From Paracyclopina nana (taxonomy: Eukaryota; Arthropoda; Copepoda; Cyclopoida; Cyclopettidae), in assembly GCA_019096065.1 (NCBI GenBank), contig JAGUCH010000001.1:14880001-14944000 (forward strand): a stretch of DNA of 64,000 bases, read 5' to 3'. The notes under the pieces are model-generated. The model worked only from the letters and a program-made list of their open reading frames with translations. It searched no databases and was not told where the DNA came from. The position numbers were made by a program, and so were the translations under genes. This document shows, in pieces, positions 44,682-59,600 of the stretch (within the stretch, counting starts at the first letter, position 1; every line of letters begins with the position of its first letter).

Positions 44682-47600
44682 GTAATAATAATGACTTCGG
44701 TTTCCCCGGGAGAAGGAATAATTGGGAATTCTCCATGTAATGAGATCATTGGATATGTGATGGCTTTCTCGTCGTTGCTGCAACATAATACTTCAACAGA
44801 GTTTTGCTACATCTTGCAAGATTTATTGGAAATATCGGCGCTGAGATCTTCAATTTATCACGCAGCATGTGTCAAGTTCACTTCTACATTGACTTTTCCC
44901 TCTTTTTTTGGCAGTCTCCCCATGGGACCTGGGGTAGACCACGGCCATCATCTTCTTTTTTTGTCATGGCGAACACAATGTTATCTCACATTAATTGCTT
45001 TGCGTGTGCGATTTGGCCGCTTTTTGGTCGTTCGTCGCGGTCAAAATATCAAGGATTTAGCGAAAGCTGCTTTCCTTTTTGCTCGCGAGCATTATTAAAT
45101 GATCCCGACATCCTGGACAGTTTCTTTTGATGGCTGATCAAAAAAGCCACTGCTGCTGGTGATGCCAACAAAAGGGTCAGAAATCATTTATCATCACATT
45201 GGCTGGCTTCTATTGAAAACTATCCGTCTAAAGAGCGCCTTTCAGCAGTCGGCAGTCGAATTTGTGACTTATTGAATTGAATCGGAGCAACTGCGACTGC
45301 TGCTGGTGCCATAGAAGAATTGTTATAGTATCTGGGCGGACTTGGACTGTCAGAAAGTGAAAGCACAACAAAAGAACTGGTATGGCAAAAAAGCATCCTT
45401 CCACGAAAAAAGGGGCCTTCTCAGTATAGCTGGGCAATCGGGGGATGTATATTCGAAGACGCTTCAAATCTGCCAATAGCAGCCTGCGTTGTCGACGTCG
45501 CTCGCTTTTGTTCGAAAAAATTTCGACAACTTTGCGCGAGGAGAGCATTTGTGAAATGCTTCTGGATCTCGGTCGGATGAGCATTAGGCAAAAAAAAACT
45601 ATGTAAAGTTTGTTCTGCTTCATTTGCTCCGGCATCATCAAAGATAGTACTTCTTATAATGTATAGGGAAAGAAAGACCAAGTTGAATTGAACTTTGCGA
45701 CCGAGAGAGGCTAGCCCACTTTGTTCACGTCAAGAAAGTATTCGCTTTTCTGCTGGTAGTAGTTGTACCAGGGTCCACAATCGATTCTGGCCTACATGCA
45801 GCAGCAACAAACTTGACTACTTAGGGAACGCGAATAATAGCAAAAATTGTTATTGTCCCATACAAGATTGATCTGCTGTAGTTGTCATCATCAGTCTCTT
45901 GAAGCATCATTTTGTTGTATACCATGTAGGTCCAGTCGTCCTCTCCTCCGCCGCTCAATTGGAGACCAATGCCAAGAACAACACCGCATTTAAGGCCGGC
46001 CAAGATTGGCTCCTAGGCCATGTATTAGGTAATTTGTCTACATTTTGTCCGAGCAGTGCAGCACAAAGGGGAGAGTGAGTAGGGAAAACTTTCGATTCTT
46101 CAATCAATTGCATGCGCGCGCGTGCGCGCCCTTGTATATCCTACCTAGTATATACGTATTGAACTTTGTTATCGGTTCTCGTCTGGCATGCTCCCACGTT
46201 GTCCGATTTGTCTGCTGTGATAAAAAAGGCTGTAAAACCTTGGTCCTGACAAGTTAAGCCAACCTCAGTACATTTTCGCGAGCAATCGCGGCTTCGTGGC
46301 AAAATGATTCTTTGTTCCTTCCTCTGCTATATAGTGGCACTGATATAAGCACACCATTAAGATCTGGCTGGGCAGCGTATCGCGCCAATTCGCCATTATA
46401 TTACATGAGAACAAATGGAAGGCAATCGTCTTCTAGGTCTGTGTACAATTTATCCCCTTTTCTCGCACTGTAAAAGAACTTTTTCCTCTCCTTTTTTGCA
46501 AGATTAATTTCAACTTCTTTTATTCTTAAACAAAAACTTTTTTGAAATACCCTTATGGCCTGCACCTCAGGCTAAAAAACTGCTGGTCCAATTATTCACC
46601 CTTTCTCTTTCTTCAGCCTGAAGAGTACCTTTTTTGAGGGGTTTTATTTATTGCTAAGGTCAATAACTTCATGCGTCCCTTGGGCTACAAAGGAAGGCTT
46701 TTATCAGTGATCGCTGCTTTGCAAAAATGCATATTTCTCATATACTACACCGATATAGTAGAGTAAATAACCAAGGTAGTAGAGACCTTGATCTAGTTAA
46801 GTAAAATGCAGTTTCTCGCTGCATATGGCACTATGATCGAAAATGGAGATAATCAGTATAGTCTAAACTGCACCACGCCCTCTTTGCATATTCGAAACTT
46901 GTTCGGTGATTTATATGGCGTTTATCTGGTATTCTTTCTTTTCTTATCAAATTACGTTCTAAAAGCAGAGCAGGCTCAGCATCAAGTTACGCTAGAAGTA
47001 ACTCTCTTCTTTCTTTCGTTTTTTACATTGCATGAAGTGGCTTTTTCGCAAAATGGAAAGCACGCTTTGTCGTTGTTTATTTGCCTCCAAAATAAGAGTC
47101 CATTTAAAAAGATGGATACACTCCATGTGTAAGAGCCCTTTTGAAAGCGTTCAAATTCCAAGAGACCCACATAGAGCAGCAACAACAACGACCATAATGT
47201 AAAGTGCAGCTATTAATGTCGTCCATCCGAACTCGTGCGTAAAATGCATCTTGTTTTCGAAAGCAACCATGGGTCCATGAAGATAGACGATCTCCTTGCT
47301 TGAGCTTTTATCTGCAATGTGTTTTAAACAAAAATAATGATGGCCAATCTCCGGAAGAGTGATGATTCTGCAAAAAAAGAACCAAAACTATACATGTCAC
47401 CAAGGGGAAAACTACGATATGAACTTTTTATTTCTTCCTTTATATATCACGGAGTAGTGCAATTACAGTAGTAGTACAAGCAGGCGAGCTAATCAAATGA
47501 ATCCTGGTATAAGGGCTGTGCTAAGGAATGCTGCAACAACCTAATTATTCTGCTTTTGGAAGATGCCAAAAGCAGAAACACAATTATTGCCATATAACTA

Positions 47601-50600
47601 TAGCTGGCATCGTTCCTCATTTAATTAACGAGCCAAAATGAGAAGGATTGAATGAAGCCTTGATGAGGCTATGATATTTCCCTTCAAGCCATCCTCTCAC
47701 TGCGTAGATAAATCAAACAACTAAGTAATCTAATAGACAAAGCTGACGACACTGTCTGTTTGTGTACATTGAAAACTTTTGGCATGCGAGAAGTTAGAGA
47801 GATAAATTAAATGCATCTACTAATACGCTAGTTAGGCTTGCTTACTATGCTTCTCGTAATTATGGGATTCCCCAGCTTATCTGGAATGCCACTCTTTTGC
47901 CTTCAACTTTGGAGGTGTGCTTAAACTGTGATTTGGAGTTCTCTCTTGGCGCTTATGCATCCTCTTGATGATGATGATGTTGGTCTTCCTTGGGAGAAGT
48001 TGTTCTTCTTCTAACTTAATTGTCCCACTTCTGGCTGTGGCAGAAGAAGGATCCTTCTTACAAATAGTTTGAGATTGTGCAGCAGCAGCCAGCTAGCTCG
48101 CTATATACTGCTGCTGCTACTCTCTTTCCCGTTCGGCTTAGCACCAAATTGAGCATCTCTGAGTGCCACTGTAACTAGCCGGGGCTGAAAAAAAGGTCTA
48201 CAGCTTGGCTCCATGTCACTCCTTAAAATCAGCTATTTTTGCCTCAGAATACAGAAATTGCAGAGTGTATCCAAATGCCTCTTGAAAAATGGCTGGCAGT
48301 TGGGCCTCTGTATAAATTCGTTTGCTCGAGCGAGATGGAGGCTAAACTTCATCGAGTAGATACAAAACGGCCGACCATCCGGAAACCTTCTTATCTCCTT
48401 CCGACCCGACTGAAAGCTAAAGTTTGTTCGTCTATTTGGACGGATGAAGCCTTTTTTCCAAAAATGATGCCAAAAAAGTCTTGCTCGGTGATCACTTATT
48501 TTGCGGCTTATTTCATGTGCAGCGACTTTCTCTACGGCAAAAGTTCTGAAATGAGGAAAAAAGTGTATGAACTTATTACCACAGACTAATGGTAAGTAGT
48601 CAGGCTTATGCTTATCCATTTAGCATGTTGGGGAGAGCCTAATAGCACATTTTGTCTGGTTCTTTGTAATTATTTCTTTGATCATCAATCTTGCAGTTTT
48701 GCTGCTTTGGGCTCAAAGCCGTTTTTTCTCGCACCAAAAGCCTCTTAAAGTAACTTCAAGGTTCTCACCAATTTTGAAAGGGAGTGCTCAAAGGAAAAAA
48801 AGGGGGGATATGTTTTACTTACACTATCTGTAAAATTAAGAAGCTTTTTAATCCAAACAAAGAGGTACGTTTGTCGAGCTAGTTTTTCTTTGGGGTACGC
48901 TCCTCTCATTTTATCACTGTCCAGCTTAATTGACCTACTAGGGCTCCGAAAGTGATTTCTCCTTTTGAGCCCTAATTTCTGTTGTCTGCCCCTTAAGGAT
49001 CTTGTCCTAGCCTCCTGCTGATCCCCGATTTGCTCTATAGCGCAAGCAAATTCTGCAAATATCGGTCAACGAAAATTGGAAATCGAACAACAACATGACA
49101 GTAGTGTTAGCCCAAAATGGCAGTTTAGGAATTCTTCCTCCTGGCTGGTATAAGCGCAACCATAGCAGTCTTGATCTTTTCCAATTTCTGGGGGGAAAAG
49201 ACAGAACGAAGTCAGAGACTGACGAAGCTTTCCCTTGGGAACCCTTGGTCTTCTTGCTTTCTACCGCAATTTGTGATGAATTTTCCAACAAGTCTGGCCA
49301 GGAATTTAGGCGCTGAGAAAAGATAAAAGTGACATGGCATCCTTTTGCCAGCAGGATCATGGAAAAGGATTACTGTCACCAACCATCAGCTCCAATCCTT
49401 TGAGAGCCGGTTTAGAATGCCAGAAGAAAGCCAACAACTTTTCGTTCAGCACTTCTAGTCCTTTATTTCGTCTCTTCTCTTACGAAGCGACGTCGGTCGA
49501 TGATGATACCATAAAATTCACTTTATAGGGAAAACAGAATGGGGTACAGGAAATCATTGCTTCTCGCATAAAAGCTTTTACGTGCAAATGTGTTTTCCAC
49601 CATATTGGATGCCATTGCTCTGGAGGTATTTGGAGCCCTAGAATAGGCTCAATAAAAAGTAAGCATGTGACTTTAGGCAGGCAGGCTAAGAGTTTGGCAT
49701 TTTTTGTCTCTGAGCTTCCAGCACCCAATCAGCCCTTTTCCCCCCGTTTTTTAAGCCCAATTTAATTTGGGCAAGCGTTCACTGATTGAGCTCAGTAAAA
49801 CTTGGCTGGCTAGGCGTCAGCTGAGCTGTACTTATTACGCCATTAGTTAATCAGCATCATTTGTTTACATTTCAGGTGAAGACTCTGAAGGTGCCGAAAA
49901 GTGTAGTGATGAGCAGTTTCAGTGTGGTGCCAATGGAAAGTGTATTCCTAAGCGCTGGCAATGCGATTACCACAAAGATTGCGTCAACGGAGAGGACGAA
50001 TACGATTGTCGTAAGTATTGAATCAGCCCTTTTCATATACTTCAATGGGAAAAAAGCAAAGTTTGCCAACTCGCCACGTAGGACTTTTGCGATGGAACTT
50101 TTTCGTGTTCTACCTCCTTTTTTAGTAGCCTATAGAAATGTTGGCTGGTAATTGTTGAAGCAGGGTTAAAAGCCCTTACGGGCAGTGATTTACGAGACTG
50201 GAAGTTCTTTCCGTAGCTCCAAGCTGTTTGCGTCGCAAAAACGTATAATTTATTTGCCCAGATAGACCTTAAATGGCCTCTGGTATGGCTCTAATTTGTA
50301 GAAATTTACGGCCCTTTGGAAAAAGCCGTTTGGCTTTCTTATTGCTTTTACTCTGATGCACAGCGACATATGATGATGCTTTTTGTTCGCATGTAAACAT
50401 CGCATACACACACACATCTGAAAATGGTGCTTGGAGGGTTACTTAGGCCGAATTAAAATTCAGGTCACGAGTGCTCCCAAAACGCAGAGCCTGGTTTTTG
50501 GCCTTCTTTTGTTGGCCTTTTCTCGGCTATCCGTACTTGTGTGCTGGGAATAATAAGTCATCCCTGGTTTGGGTGGTGGTGGTGCTGATTTTTTTTTGCT

Positions 50601-53600
50601 CCGAGTCCGTGTCAATTACCATAAAAGCTGTGTCATTTGCATACTTACCTCCACAAGAAATCGTTTGGCAAATGGACCACCAACTCCTTCTTCTCTCCAA
50701 GTTTCCAATATGAGAGAAACGATGGGGTTTTTATTCGCTGAGATTTGAACCTGGCCGTGGAAGTGCAAAGCCCTCTTAGTGTATATATGGTAATGGAGCT
50801 AAATGTCTCCCCTTGGAGCTGCAAGCTTTGGCCCTCTAAATCTCCTCGCGAGAAGACAGATGTCAAAAAGAACAACTTTGAAACTCAAGTCACAACTATG
50901 TCGAACCAGTTGTTCTGAGCGAAACAGATTGACAAAAGTTTAGCTTTTTTATACTCTTTTGTGTACACATTGCTTTGTAGCAGGCTACAAAAGTCCAGAG
51001 AAGAAAGAGGGGAAAAAGTTCGCAGTAGCCGCCATAGGATATTCATAGCTTTGTGCACAGTGGGAGATTTCTCCTTTGTGGTTCGGCCTCGGTAGCTCAG
51101 CCTCAAGAAAGCTTGTGAATATTCCCTTACATGTAAGTGTGTGTGCAAACGAGATATAAAGTACAATAGTCGCGCATTTTATGTGGAGAAAGATAATGTT
51201 ACTTCTTCTTCTTCCACTGTTGTGGCTCGCCAGGCAAAACTCAAAACTTGCTCAAAACGACAAAGGCTGGCTCGTAAAAGAGAGGAAACTTGGCTGTTGT
51301 CTGTCATTGCATAAAAAGCATGGAATTTTTTGCCTGTTAGCCTCTTCTTCGTCAGTTGACCGCCATACGTTGAGCATAGCCACATTTTTGGTAAGCTCGC
51401 TAGTCAAAGCTCTGGTGGAGATACTGAGCGCTTTGCCCGAAACTTGCACTGCTCAAAAGCTAACTTTCTTAGATTTACGTTAACTTTCAAAACTTTTTCT
51501 GGCCTAATATTACCAAAGCAGCCTCGAGTCATAAGATAGACTAGCGGAAATGTACACTGCTTTTCTTCGCCGTCGTCGGGAAATCTGAGAAAATCGAGCT
51601 CTCCCCCAATTGTTGTCCAGCGTCATATCCTCTTTGCCATCATTAGAAATCAGGACAGGTTTTCTTCAGATGTCACGTCCTTCATAGAAAAAGGCTCTTA
51701 TGAAAGCACTTGATTTTTGTGATGCAAATGCCAGAGTCATACGAAAAGGACCTCGTCGATCTCACAATGATGATGTGATAACATGCAACTTCTCCTGGAA
51801 GTACAAGGATGATAATCCCAAAATTGGAGAGCCAAAGCCTCTTCAAAAGATCTGATGGCTTGGCATGTAACTACATGGATGTTAATTTTTCTGCGCATAA
51901 AGTTTGCCATATAATGGCCAGTTTGCCACACTGGCTTAACGTTGGCCTGGATCTAATGGACCTTTCATATCCTGCCTATTTTCCATCCCTGGTATTTTGC
52001 TAGAAAATATCGTGGAGGCTTCAAGCAAATTCCTCGCGCGGTGTTTTTGTGGAATTTCGTTGTGGAAATGAGGTGCCAAACGGCCTCTCAACTTGGCTAT
52101 GTTGTACTATAAGGTCATATTTGGAGAGATGCTTTTTGCATGTAATGGTAGAAAAGGCTGGGCAGCAAGAACTTTTATGGCTCGAGAACATTATATGCGC
52201 CACTTGCCAGGTTCTTTTTCCAATTTTTGGGACCTTGCCAATCGGAAGTTAATGTCCCATTGAGGTTATTTCTAGGGAACCATAATCACCCTACTTGATG
52301 TTTTCCAGCAATAGCTCTCTCTCTCTCTCGTTGGCCATAGGCAAAATAGACTAGTTTGGCTTTCCCTGCTACTTCAGTATATGACGTCCATCAAAGATTT
52401 GATGGAGCAATAGTAAGTGGATTCAAGAAAATGAGTTCTATTTTTGCTTTTTTCCCATCTTTTGATATGCATCTCTCAATCTTAAGCCGGGCATATCTCA
52501 TCTCTAAGCATTGCATATCTAATCTCAGATAGCATGCATAGCTGCTACTACTAGCTGTCATATGCGACTGGTGCTGCTACTACGCAGCTCTGAAAATATG
52601 GGCTGAAACAGGGCAATTATTATGTCCATTTTTTGCGTGTTTTGCAGTCGTGGGAGTCCATGCAAAACTGCATGACTCTGACATTGTGACATAAACCATT
52701 TTATGGGCGGAAAAGTCCAACTGCAGTCGAGCTCATGTATTTTCGCCTAGCTTCTTTCAAAAGTGCTTTCACTTTAATGAATTTTCCCATCTTGTTGTTC
52801 TTTCAGCTGCTCCGGAATGCGAGGCTGGACAATTTTCGTGCCAGTCCTACAAATTCAACCATACAAACTGCATTCCAAGCCACCACCGATGTGATCGAGA
52901 GCTGGATTGCCACGACGAGTCCGATGAGCAAAATTGCAGTAAGTATCCTCTTCAGCACGTTACTTCCCGACAATTGAGCACGAAACGAGCTTTATAATTG
53001 GCTCTTGCCAAATGCTCCAAGTTTGAATGCCCCATATTCGTATTGCGCCCGCTGCCAACTTTCTTCTTCTCCTTCCAATCAATGGAGTTTCGAGCTTTCT
53101 TTTCGCCACCACCACGATGATGTGGGACGTTTTCCCTAATGATCCTTGCGATCACCGAGGCATGAGTGATGGTTGAGCCCAACATCACTTCGTTATGCCA
53201 GCTAGTACGATTTTTCCCATCAAATTTTTTGGTTTTTCTCAAGTCTTGAGCAACCCCTTCCTACTGACATCATTTGCATTTCAAATGAGCCATTACCATA
53301 TACTACTACAAGGATAAAGCCAGCTACGTTGATAGCAGCTCCTCTATGGCAGTACCTATGATTTTCACGTTTCGTTAAGCCTCGTAATCTCGGGCTAATT
53401 TAAGGCTCGTATTTCTAAGGGCAGCAGTCATTGTGCACATCTTATACAACTCAGTGCATGGTAGCAGCTCAAAGTAGCAAGAATATGGAGCGCATGGTGA
53501 GATGATTTTTTGGCTGCGAGAAAAACAGGTTCCAAGATGAAAAGTGCCACCGAGTCGAGCTCGCACTGCGGGAAAGTTGTTCCATCAAAGGGCTAGATTA

Positions 53601-56600
53601 TTACTATTCAAGGCCATCTTTTTGCAGAAAAATGTGCACTAATTAGCACGACATTGCATTAAGCCGTCCATTTATGGTATGAATCAAAGTCACGACGTGA
53701 AATTGTTCACTGTGGCATTTTTGTTGCTAACCCCTCGCTCGAAGTTTGAAGAAATGACGATGGTCGTCAGTGCATTTTTCCAATAACTAGCAAAGATTGC
53801 ATGCATCCACCTTTGGTATAAATGCCATGCTTATAGCTGCATAAACTCTGATCCTTTTCCTCGCGGATGCAATGGAAAACTTTCCTGCTCAAAGTCGTCG
53901 TTCAACTGTTGTTGGCGACGACAGCTTTGGCTTTTCCTGCATTTGAAAACCCACCGCTGAGTTAGCTTCCCACTCTACTTTTTTGGCCTTCATAATGTAA
54001 TTGCAAAAGAGGAGGGGGGACGAGGAGCCCCATATTTTGACAGGACTTTATGTGATGAAGAGCTCTTTCTGCGCACGGGGAAAACTTGCGACCTCGTGGC
54101 CGCCGCAACTTGATGTGAAAACTTTTGACGATGATGAAATTGGTAACGACCTCATTATTGCAGATTATCGTACATGCCAGCCGAGTGACATCAAGTGCAC
54201 GAACGGCCTTTGCGTGCCGTCGGAGAAAAAGTGCGATGGCTACTTCGACTGCAGGGACAAAACCGACGAGACGGGCTGCACTGGAATCTCGTGCGACCTC
54301 TCAGAATTCAGATGTGCCAATGGCGAAAAATGCATTGCTGAGTTCCAAAAATGCAACCACCGCAAGGAGTGCTCCGACGGGTCCGACGAGGAGGATTGCA
54401 GTAAGTTGATGGCAAAACAAGGCTTTTTCAGTTTTGGCCCAACAATGGAATTTTAATCAGCAGAGCATAGTGCGAAAAAAGTTGAGGGGAAAGTTTTGTT
54501 CCAGCAGTGTTCAAAACTCAATTTGAACTTGGGACCCCTTGCTGGTGCTGATGAGGCACTAAATTGACTAAAAAAGACTTTCATCTCTTCAAAAGCCCAA
54601 TTCTGGTCACATCCTCTGTAAGAGAAATCTGTATTTTCCAGACTTCCCTCCTTGCCACAGTGGGCAATTCCGGTGCGAAAACCACCGCTGCATTCCTGCC
54701 AGATGGCACTGCGACGGCTACAAGGATTGCACTGACGGCACCGATGAGAACAATTGCACGGCCATCACCTGCCCTGACAACAAGTTCGTGTGTCCGAAGG
54801 GCGGGCCCAACGCCACGCCCAAGTGTATCGACAAGACGAAGCTGTGCGACGGCCAGAAGGATTGCGAGGATGGCGCAGATGAGATGACTGCATGCTGTGA
54901 GTATTAAAGATTGATGACACGATGCCTTTCAAGCCAGGCTATTACGCGCCACTACCTGAAAAATCTTGTAGTAGAGCTTTTTCACTCAGTGGTGCTATTT
55001 TGGCTGCAATCATTTATCACCGCGCCACTATTATCATTATTATCACAATCATAATCATCGTCATAATGCACAAGTGTAAGCCGAAAAGGGGGGGTATTTG
55101 CCTCTTCAAAGCATATAGGTTAAGCCTCGTTAATGCAAACTAATGGCAGCAGTTTTCACATTACTGCTATAATTCACTCTAAATGTGATGTTTTTCTCCC
55201 TGCAGCCACAACGTTATGCTCATCGCTATTGTGCGAGCACGAGTGTCGATCCTCTTTGGAAGGAGGCGTTTGCGTTTGTCCCGAGGGAAAGAAAGTTGCC
55301 AACGACTCAAGGACTTGCATAGGTAAAGCATAATGATGCATCCTCCCAAGGGATATTCCGACACTGTATTGCTTTCAGATCAGAACGAGTGCGAGGAGTG
55401 GGGCTTTTGCGATCAGCTATGCTCCAACAGTTTCGGGGGCTTCAAATGCTCATGCGTGGATGGATACATCAAGAGTGCCGACGACAGGTGTATCGCCGAC
55501 CCTGCCTCCCCACAAATGCTCCTGTATTTCGCCTACCACAACAAAATCGTCGTGATGGACCAGACGGGCAAGTCGGTGAGAGAGGTGACCAACACCTCGG
55601 AAGCAAGCGGCCTTGACTTCCACTTGGCGAGCAAAAGCCTCTTCTATGCTGACACCGAGGCCAGAAAAGTGTTTAAGCTGAAGCTGCCCAACGGCGAGGA
55701 CGTTTTCACCCAATCCATCACGCCAGCCAGCCTCAACCCTATTCCGCTCGTGGAGCCGCCCAACACGGGGGCGTGGTCGCCCTCGGCGGTCGCCGTTGAC
55801 TGGATTGGCAATAACCTCTACATTGTGGACTCGCTCGGCCAAAAAGTCAACATCTATGATATTGACGGCCTTTATTGGACAATTGTCGTGTCCTCCAATC
55901 TCACCAGCCCTGTGGATATTGCGCTCGACCCCCTCATGGGAGTTATGTTCATCACCGACAATAACCGTGTCGTTAGGGTCAACATGGACGGAACACATTT
56001 GAGACCGCTCGTCGAGGACGCCGTTTATAAGGCCTCCGGCCTCAGCATCGACCTAACGACGAGGAGAGTCTTTTGGTCCGACATCCTCCTCGACTACATC
56101 GAGACCGTGGACTACAACGGCTTGAATCGCCAGCAGATCATCCGAGGACCTACGAATGTGCCTGCCCCCTCCAGGATCGCTGTGTTTGAGCGGTCCGTGT
56201 TCTGGACTGACGGCTCGAAGCAGGGCGTCTTTTCAGTGGACAAATTCGGAGGAGCCTCCACCAAAAAGTCCATCTACTCCATGGCCACTCAAACTGGAAA
56301 GGAGCCGAAGGCCATCAAGGCTGTCCACTCGCTTGTGCAGCCCGAAGGATACAACCCATGCAAGCAGAACGACTGCGAGCATCTGTGCATCGTGACCTCG
56401 ACCACGCCGGAATTGGGCAGCCAGCCCAGCCTCGGCTACAAGTGTGCCTGTGACATTGGCTACAGGCTCAAGCCCAACCGCAAAGGCTGTATCCGAGTGA
56501 CTGAGTTCCTGATGTATTCGCAGCAAAAGTTCATCAAGGGCAAAGTGCTGGATCCTGTGTCGTCGACCTTCAACGATGCCATCCCTCCAATCGTGTCGAG

Positions 56601-59600
56601 GTCAGCCCGTTTTGTGGGCCTGGACTTTGACGCCTACCAGGAGTTCATTTACTACTCTGACGTGATCCTCGATGTTATCTACAAGGTCAAAAAGGACGGA
56701 ACTGGCCGGGAAAACGTGCTCGCTAGCCAAAACGAGGGCGTCGAGGGACTGGCCGTGGACTGGGCTTCGAAGAATCTCTATTACATTGACAGCCGTAAAG
56801 GCACCCTAAACGTATTGAGCACGAGTAACCCCGAGTACCGGCGAACCCTTTTGAAGGACCTGAAAAGGCCGAGAGCGATCGTCGTCCACCCCAACAAGGG
56901 TCTCGTTTTCTTCTCCGAATGGGACCGTCCGGCCAACATCTCGCGAGCCAACATGGACGGCACCAACGTTCAGGTACTGTTGTTCATTTTTTCGGCTGAA
57001 AACATATAGGCTAAAAAATGCTCTTGATTCTCAGGTGTTCAGGAATGTCCTGTTGGGCTGGCCCAACGGCCTTTCCATGGATTACGAGCAGGATAGGCTG
57101 TATTGGTGCGACGCTCTGCTCGATCATATCCAGCATGCCAAATTGGACGGCACTGACGTGCAAACCATCTCTTCAGGCATGATCCGCCACCCCTTCAGCC
57201 TCGTTGTCTTTGGCAACAATCTGTTTGTCACCGACTGGCGCCTCGATGCCATCATTCAGATGGAAAAGACGACGGGAGCCAACGAGAAAATCGTGGAAAA
57301 AGTGGAGGAGAGCAACCGCTTGTATGGCATCAAAATCTACGCGAAAGAGGCTCAAGTGATCATCGACGGACATCCTTGCCACACAAATAATGGCGGCTGC
57401 CAAAAGCTGTGCTTTCCAATCCCAGACAACTCGACCAAAACTGGAATCACTGCAAGGTGTGCAATCAGTTGTATGGTAATTGTTAGCAGCTTGCTCATCT
57501 CCCCATTTTTCATTTTCAGTTGTGGGTGTCCCTATGGAGAGAGGCTGACTAGTGATGGAAAGACTTGCTCCTCAGACCCTTCTGCTGAGCCGCCAGTTCA
57601 AGCTTGCCCTAATTCCTGGGATTTCACGTGCGACAACCAGCGATGCATTCCCAAGACTTGGGTTTGCGACGGAGACGACGACTGCCTGGACAACTCTGAT
57701 GAAAACCAAAATTGCACCGCTCCCACCTGCTCCACGACAGATTTCAGGTGTGCCACGGGCAGGTGTATTCCCAGCTCCTTCAGATGTGATGGAGAAAACG
57801 ACTGCGGCGACGGTTTTGGTAAGCCCCTTTTCGACTTTGAGCACCCATGCAATGGTTTCGCTTCTGCCGCGAGTGAAACGAGCTTTCAACTTAAACGAGG
57901 CCATAAAATTTTCCATGCTTATTTTTTGATGGCCGCAAGCCAGCTCTAAATTGAATTAATTTGAAAAATGGCCCCCTTTACTGCATCACCAAACTCTTTA
58001 GGCCATGTCATTCCTCAAGCTCCTCTATGAATAATTCAGAGCTTTTGTCCAGCATTTGGATGCTTTATCTTGCGTCGTTGTTGTTGTTTTTGTAAAAAGG
58101 GGGTTAGAATTATGATGCTCCGGTTTGACTTTACGCTCGCCATTTTTGAAAAATTGCCCACAGACTTGACACAATGCGTTTTTGACTGCTGCCGCAGGAA
58201 AAATCCTCTGAAGATTTATGCTTTGAAGGGGGGAAAGTGAAAGCTTGCTTTTGGAGCCACTGCTACTGAGGGAGAAAAGACACGATCACGGTTGGCCTCC
58301 TCATGCATAATTCCATTTTCCCATAGTTGGCCGATTTGTCAACCGCCTCAAAAGCCACTTTATTACCGCCACCGTTTTTTTCCTCCATTTTCAGACGAAC
58401 AAGGATGTTCCAACGTGACTTGCGAGGCGAGCCAATTCAGATGCGACAACGGAAGATGCATCCCTAACACATGGAAATGTGACGGAGAAAATGATTGTGG
58501 AGATGCTTCCGACGAGGGCGATTTCTGCGCTGAAAAGACTTGTGCTTATTTCCAGGTGAGGCCTAGTTTTTTTTTATCTACTTTAATTGACCCTCATTAT
58601 TTATGCGCATTCGTGCATTAGAATTTTTAATGGTCATGCTCTTAATGGCTGTAGTTATTAGGCCAATTTTTGCTAGCACATACAAAAAAAATCATCATAT
58701 ATTCCTCTCCTGTTGCTCGTTTTCGTGCTCCGGTACAGGCAGGTACAAAAAGTTGACAGAGCACTTTAGCTAGAAAAAAAAGGTGAACTCGAATGGGGAG
58801 GCCCTTAGTCAATAGGCACGTTTATTGACACACATGCGCTGTTGGCCAATAGCAGCAGGCTGGAGTGAGCTGCCATTTACATGATTCCATGCTGCTTGAA
58901 CGGCCAGCTCTTGTTGGCTTTTATTGATTTTGCCTGACAACAACCAAGTTGAGCTCTTGTGAAACTATTCTGACTTGCATTAATGCTAGCCTCGAGGGCC
59001 TATTGATGAAATGCAATCACGCTATAGAGCTTAGCAGTCAAAGCCATCATCTACGTGAATCAAATGCACTTCTTATCGTTTTTTTTCCAAGAAACGGCTC
59101 ATAAAAGTCAGCCTAGTGTAATTAAAGTAGGAATATGTTTTAGAACCGGTATGAAGTATTTGTAGGTCTAGGCCAACTGTTATCGATTAAACACAGCCGT
59201 CAAAACAAAAAAAATTATATTGTTCAATAATTATTCCCTTTCCATTGCAGTTCACTTGTGAAAGCTCTGGCCATTGTATTCCACAATCGTGGAGGTGCGA
59301 TGGCGACAATGACTGCTTTGACAACGCCGATGAAAAAGATTGTCCACCCATCACTTGCTCGGGGTCTCAATTCAAATGCTCGAATTTGAAACAATGCATA
59401 CACGAGTCGTACAAATGCGATGGGATTCCAGATTGCGACGACGGCTCAGATGAGCTCGGGTGTCCCTCTGTGGCCCCCAACCAATGCTCAGACAAGCACT
59501 TCAAGTGCAAATCTTCCGGCATCTGCGTTCCCCAAGGCTGGTACTGCGATGGCACTTCCGACTGCGAAGACAACTCCGATGAGCCTTCATCCTGCGGATC

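Noticed and set aside
48233-48619. Paired 116- and 128-codon frames in the megalin intron
   Set aside because: No recognisable motif and no fitting splice sites; overlapping frames on both strands point to chance.
50735-50765. Minus-strand AGGTTCAAATCTC resembling a tRNA B-box
   Set aside because: The T-arm bases do not pair and no A-box or acceptor stem is found at the right distance.
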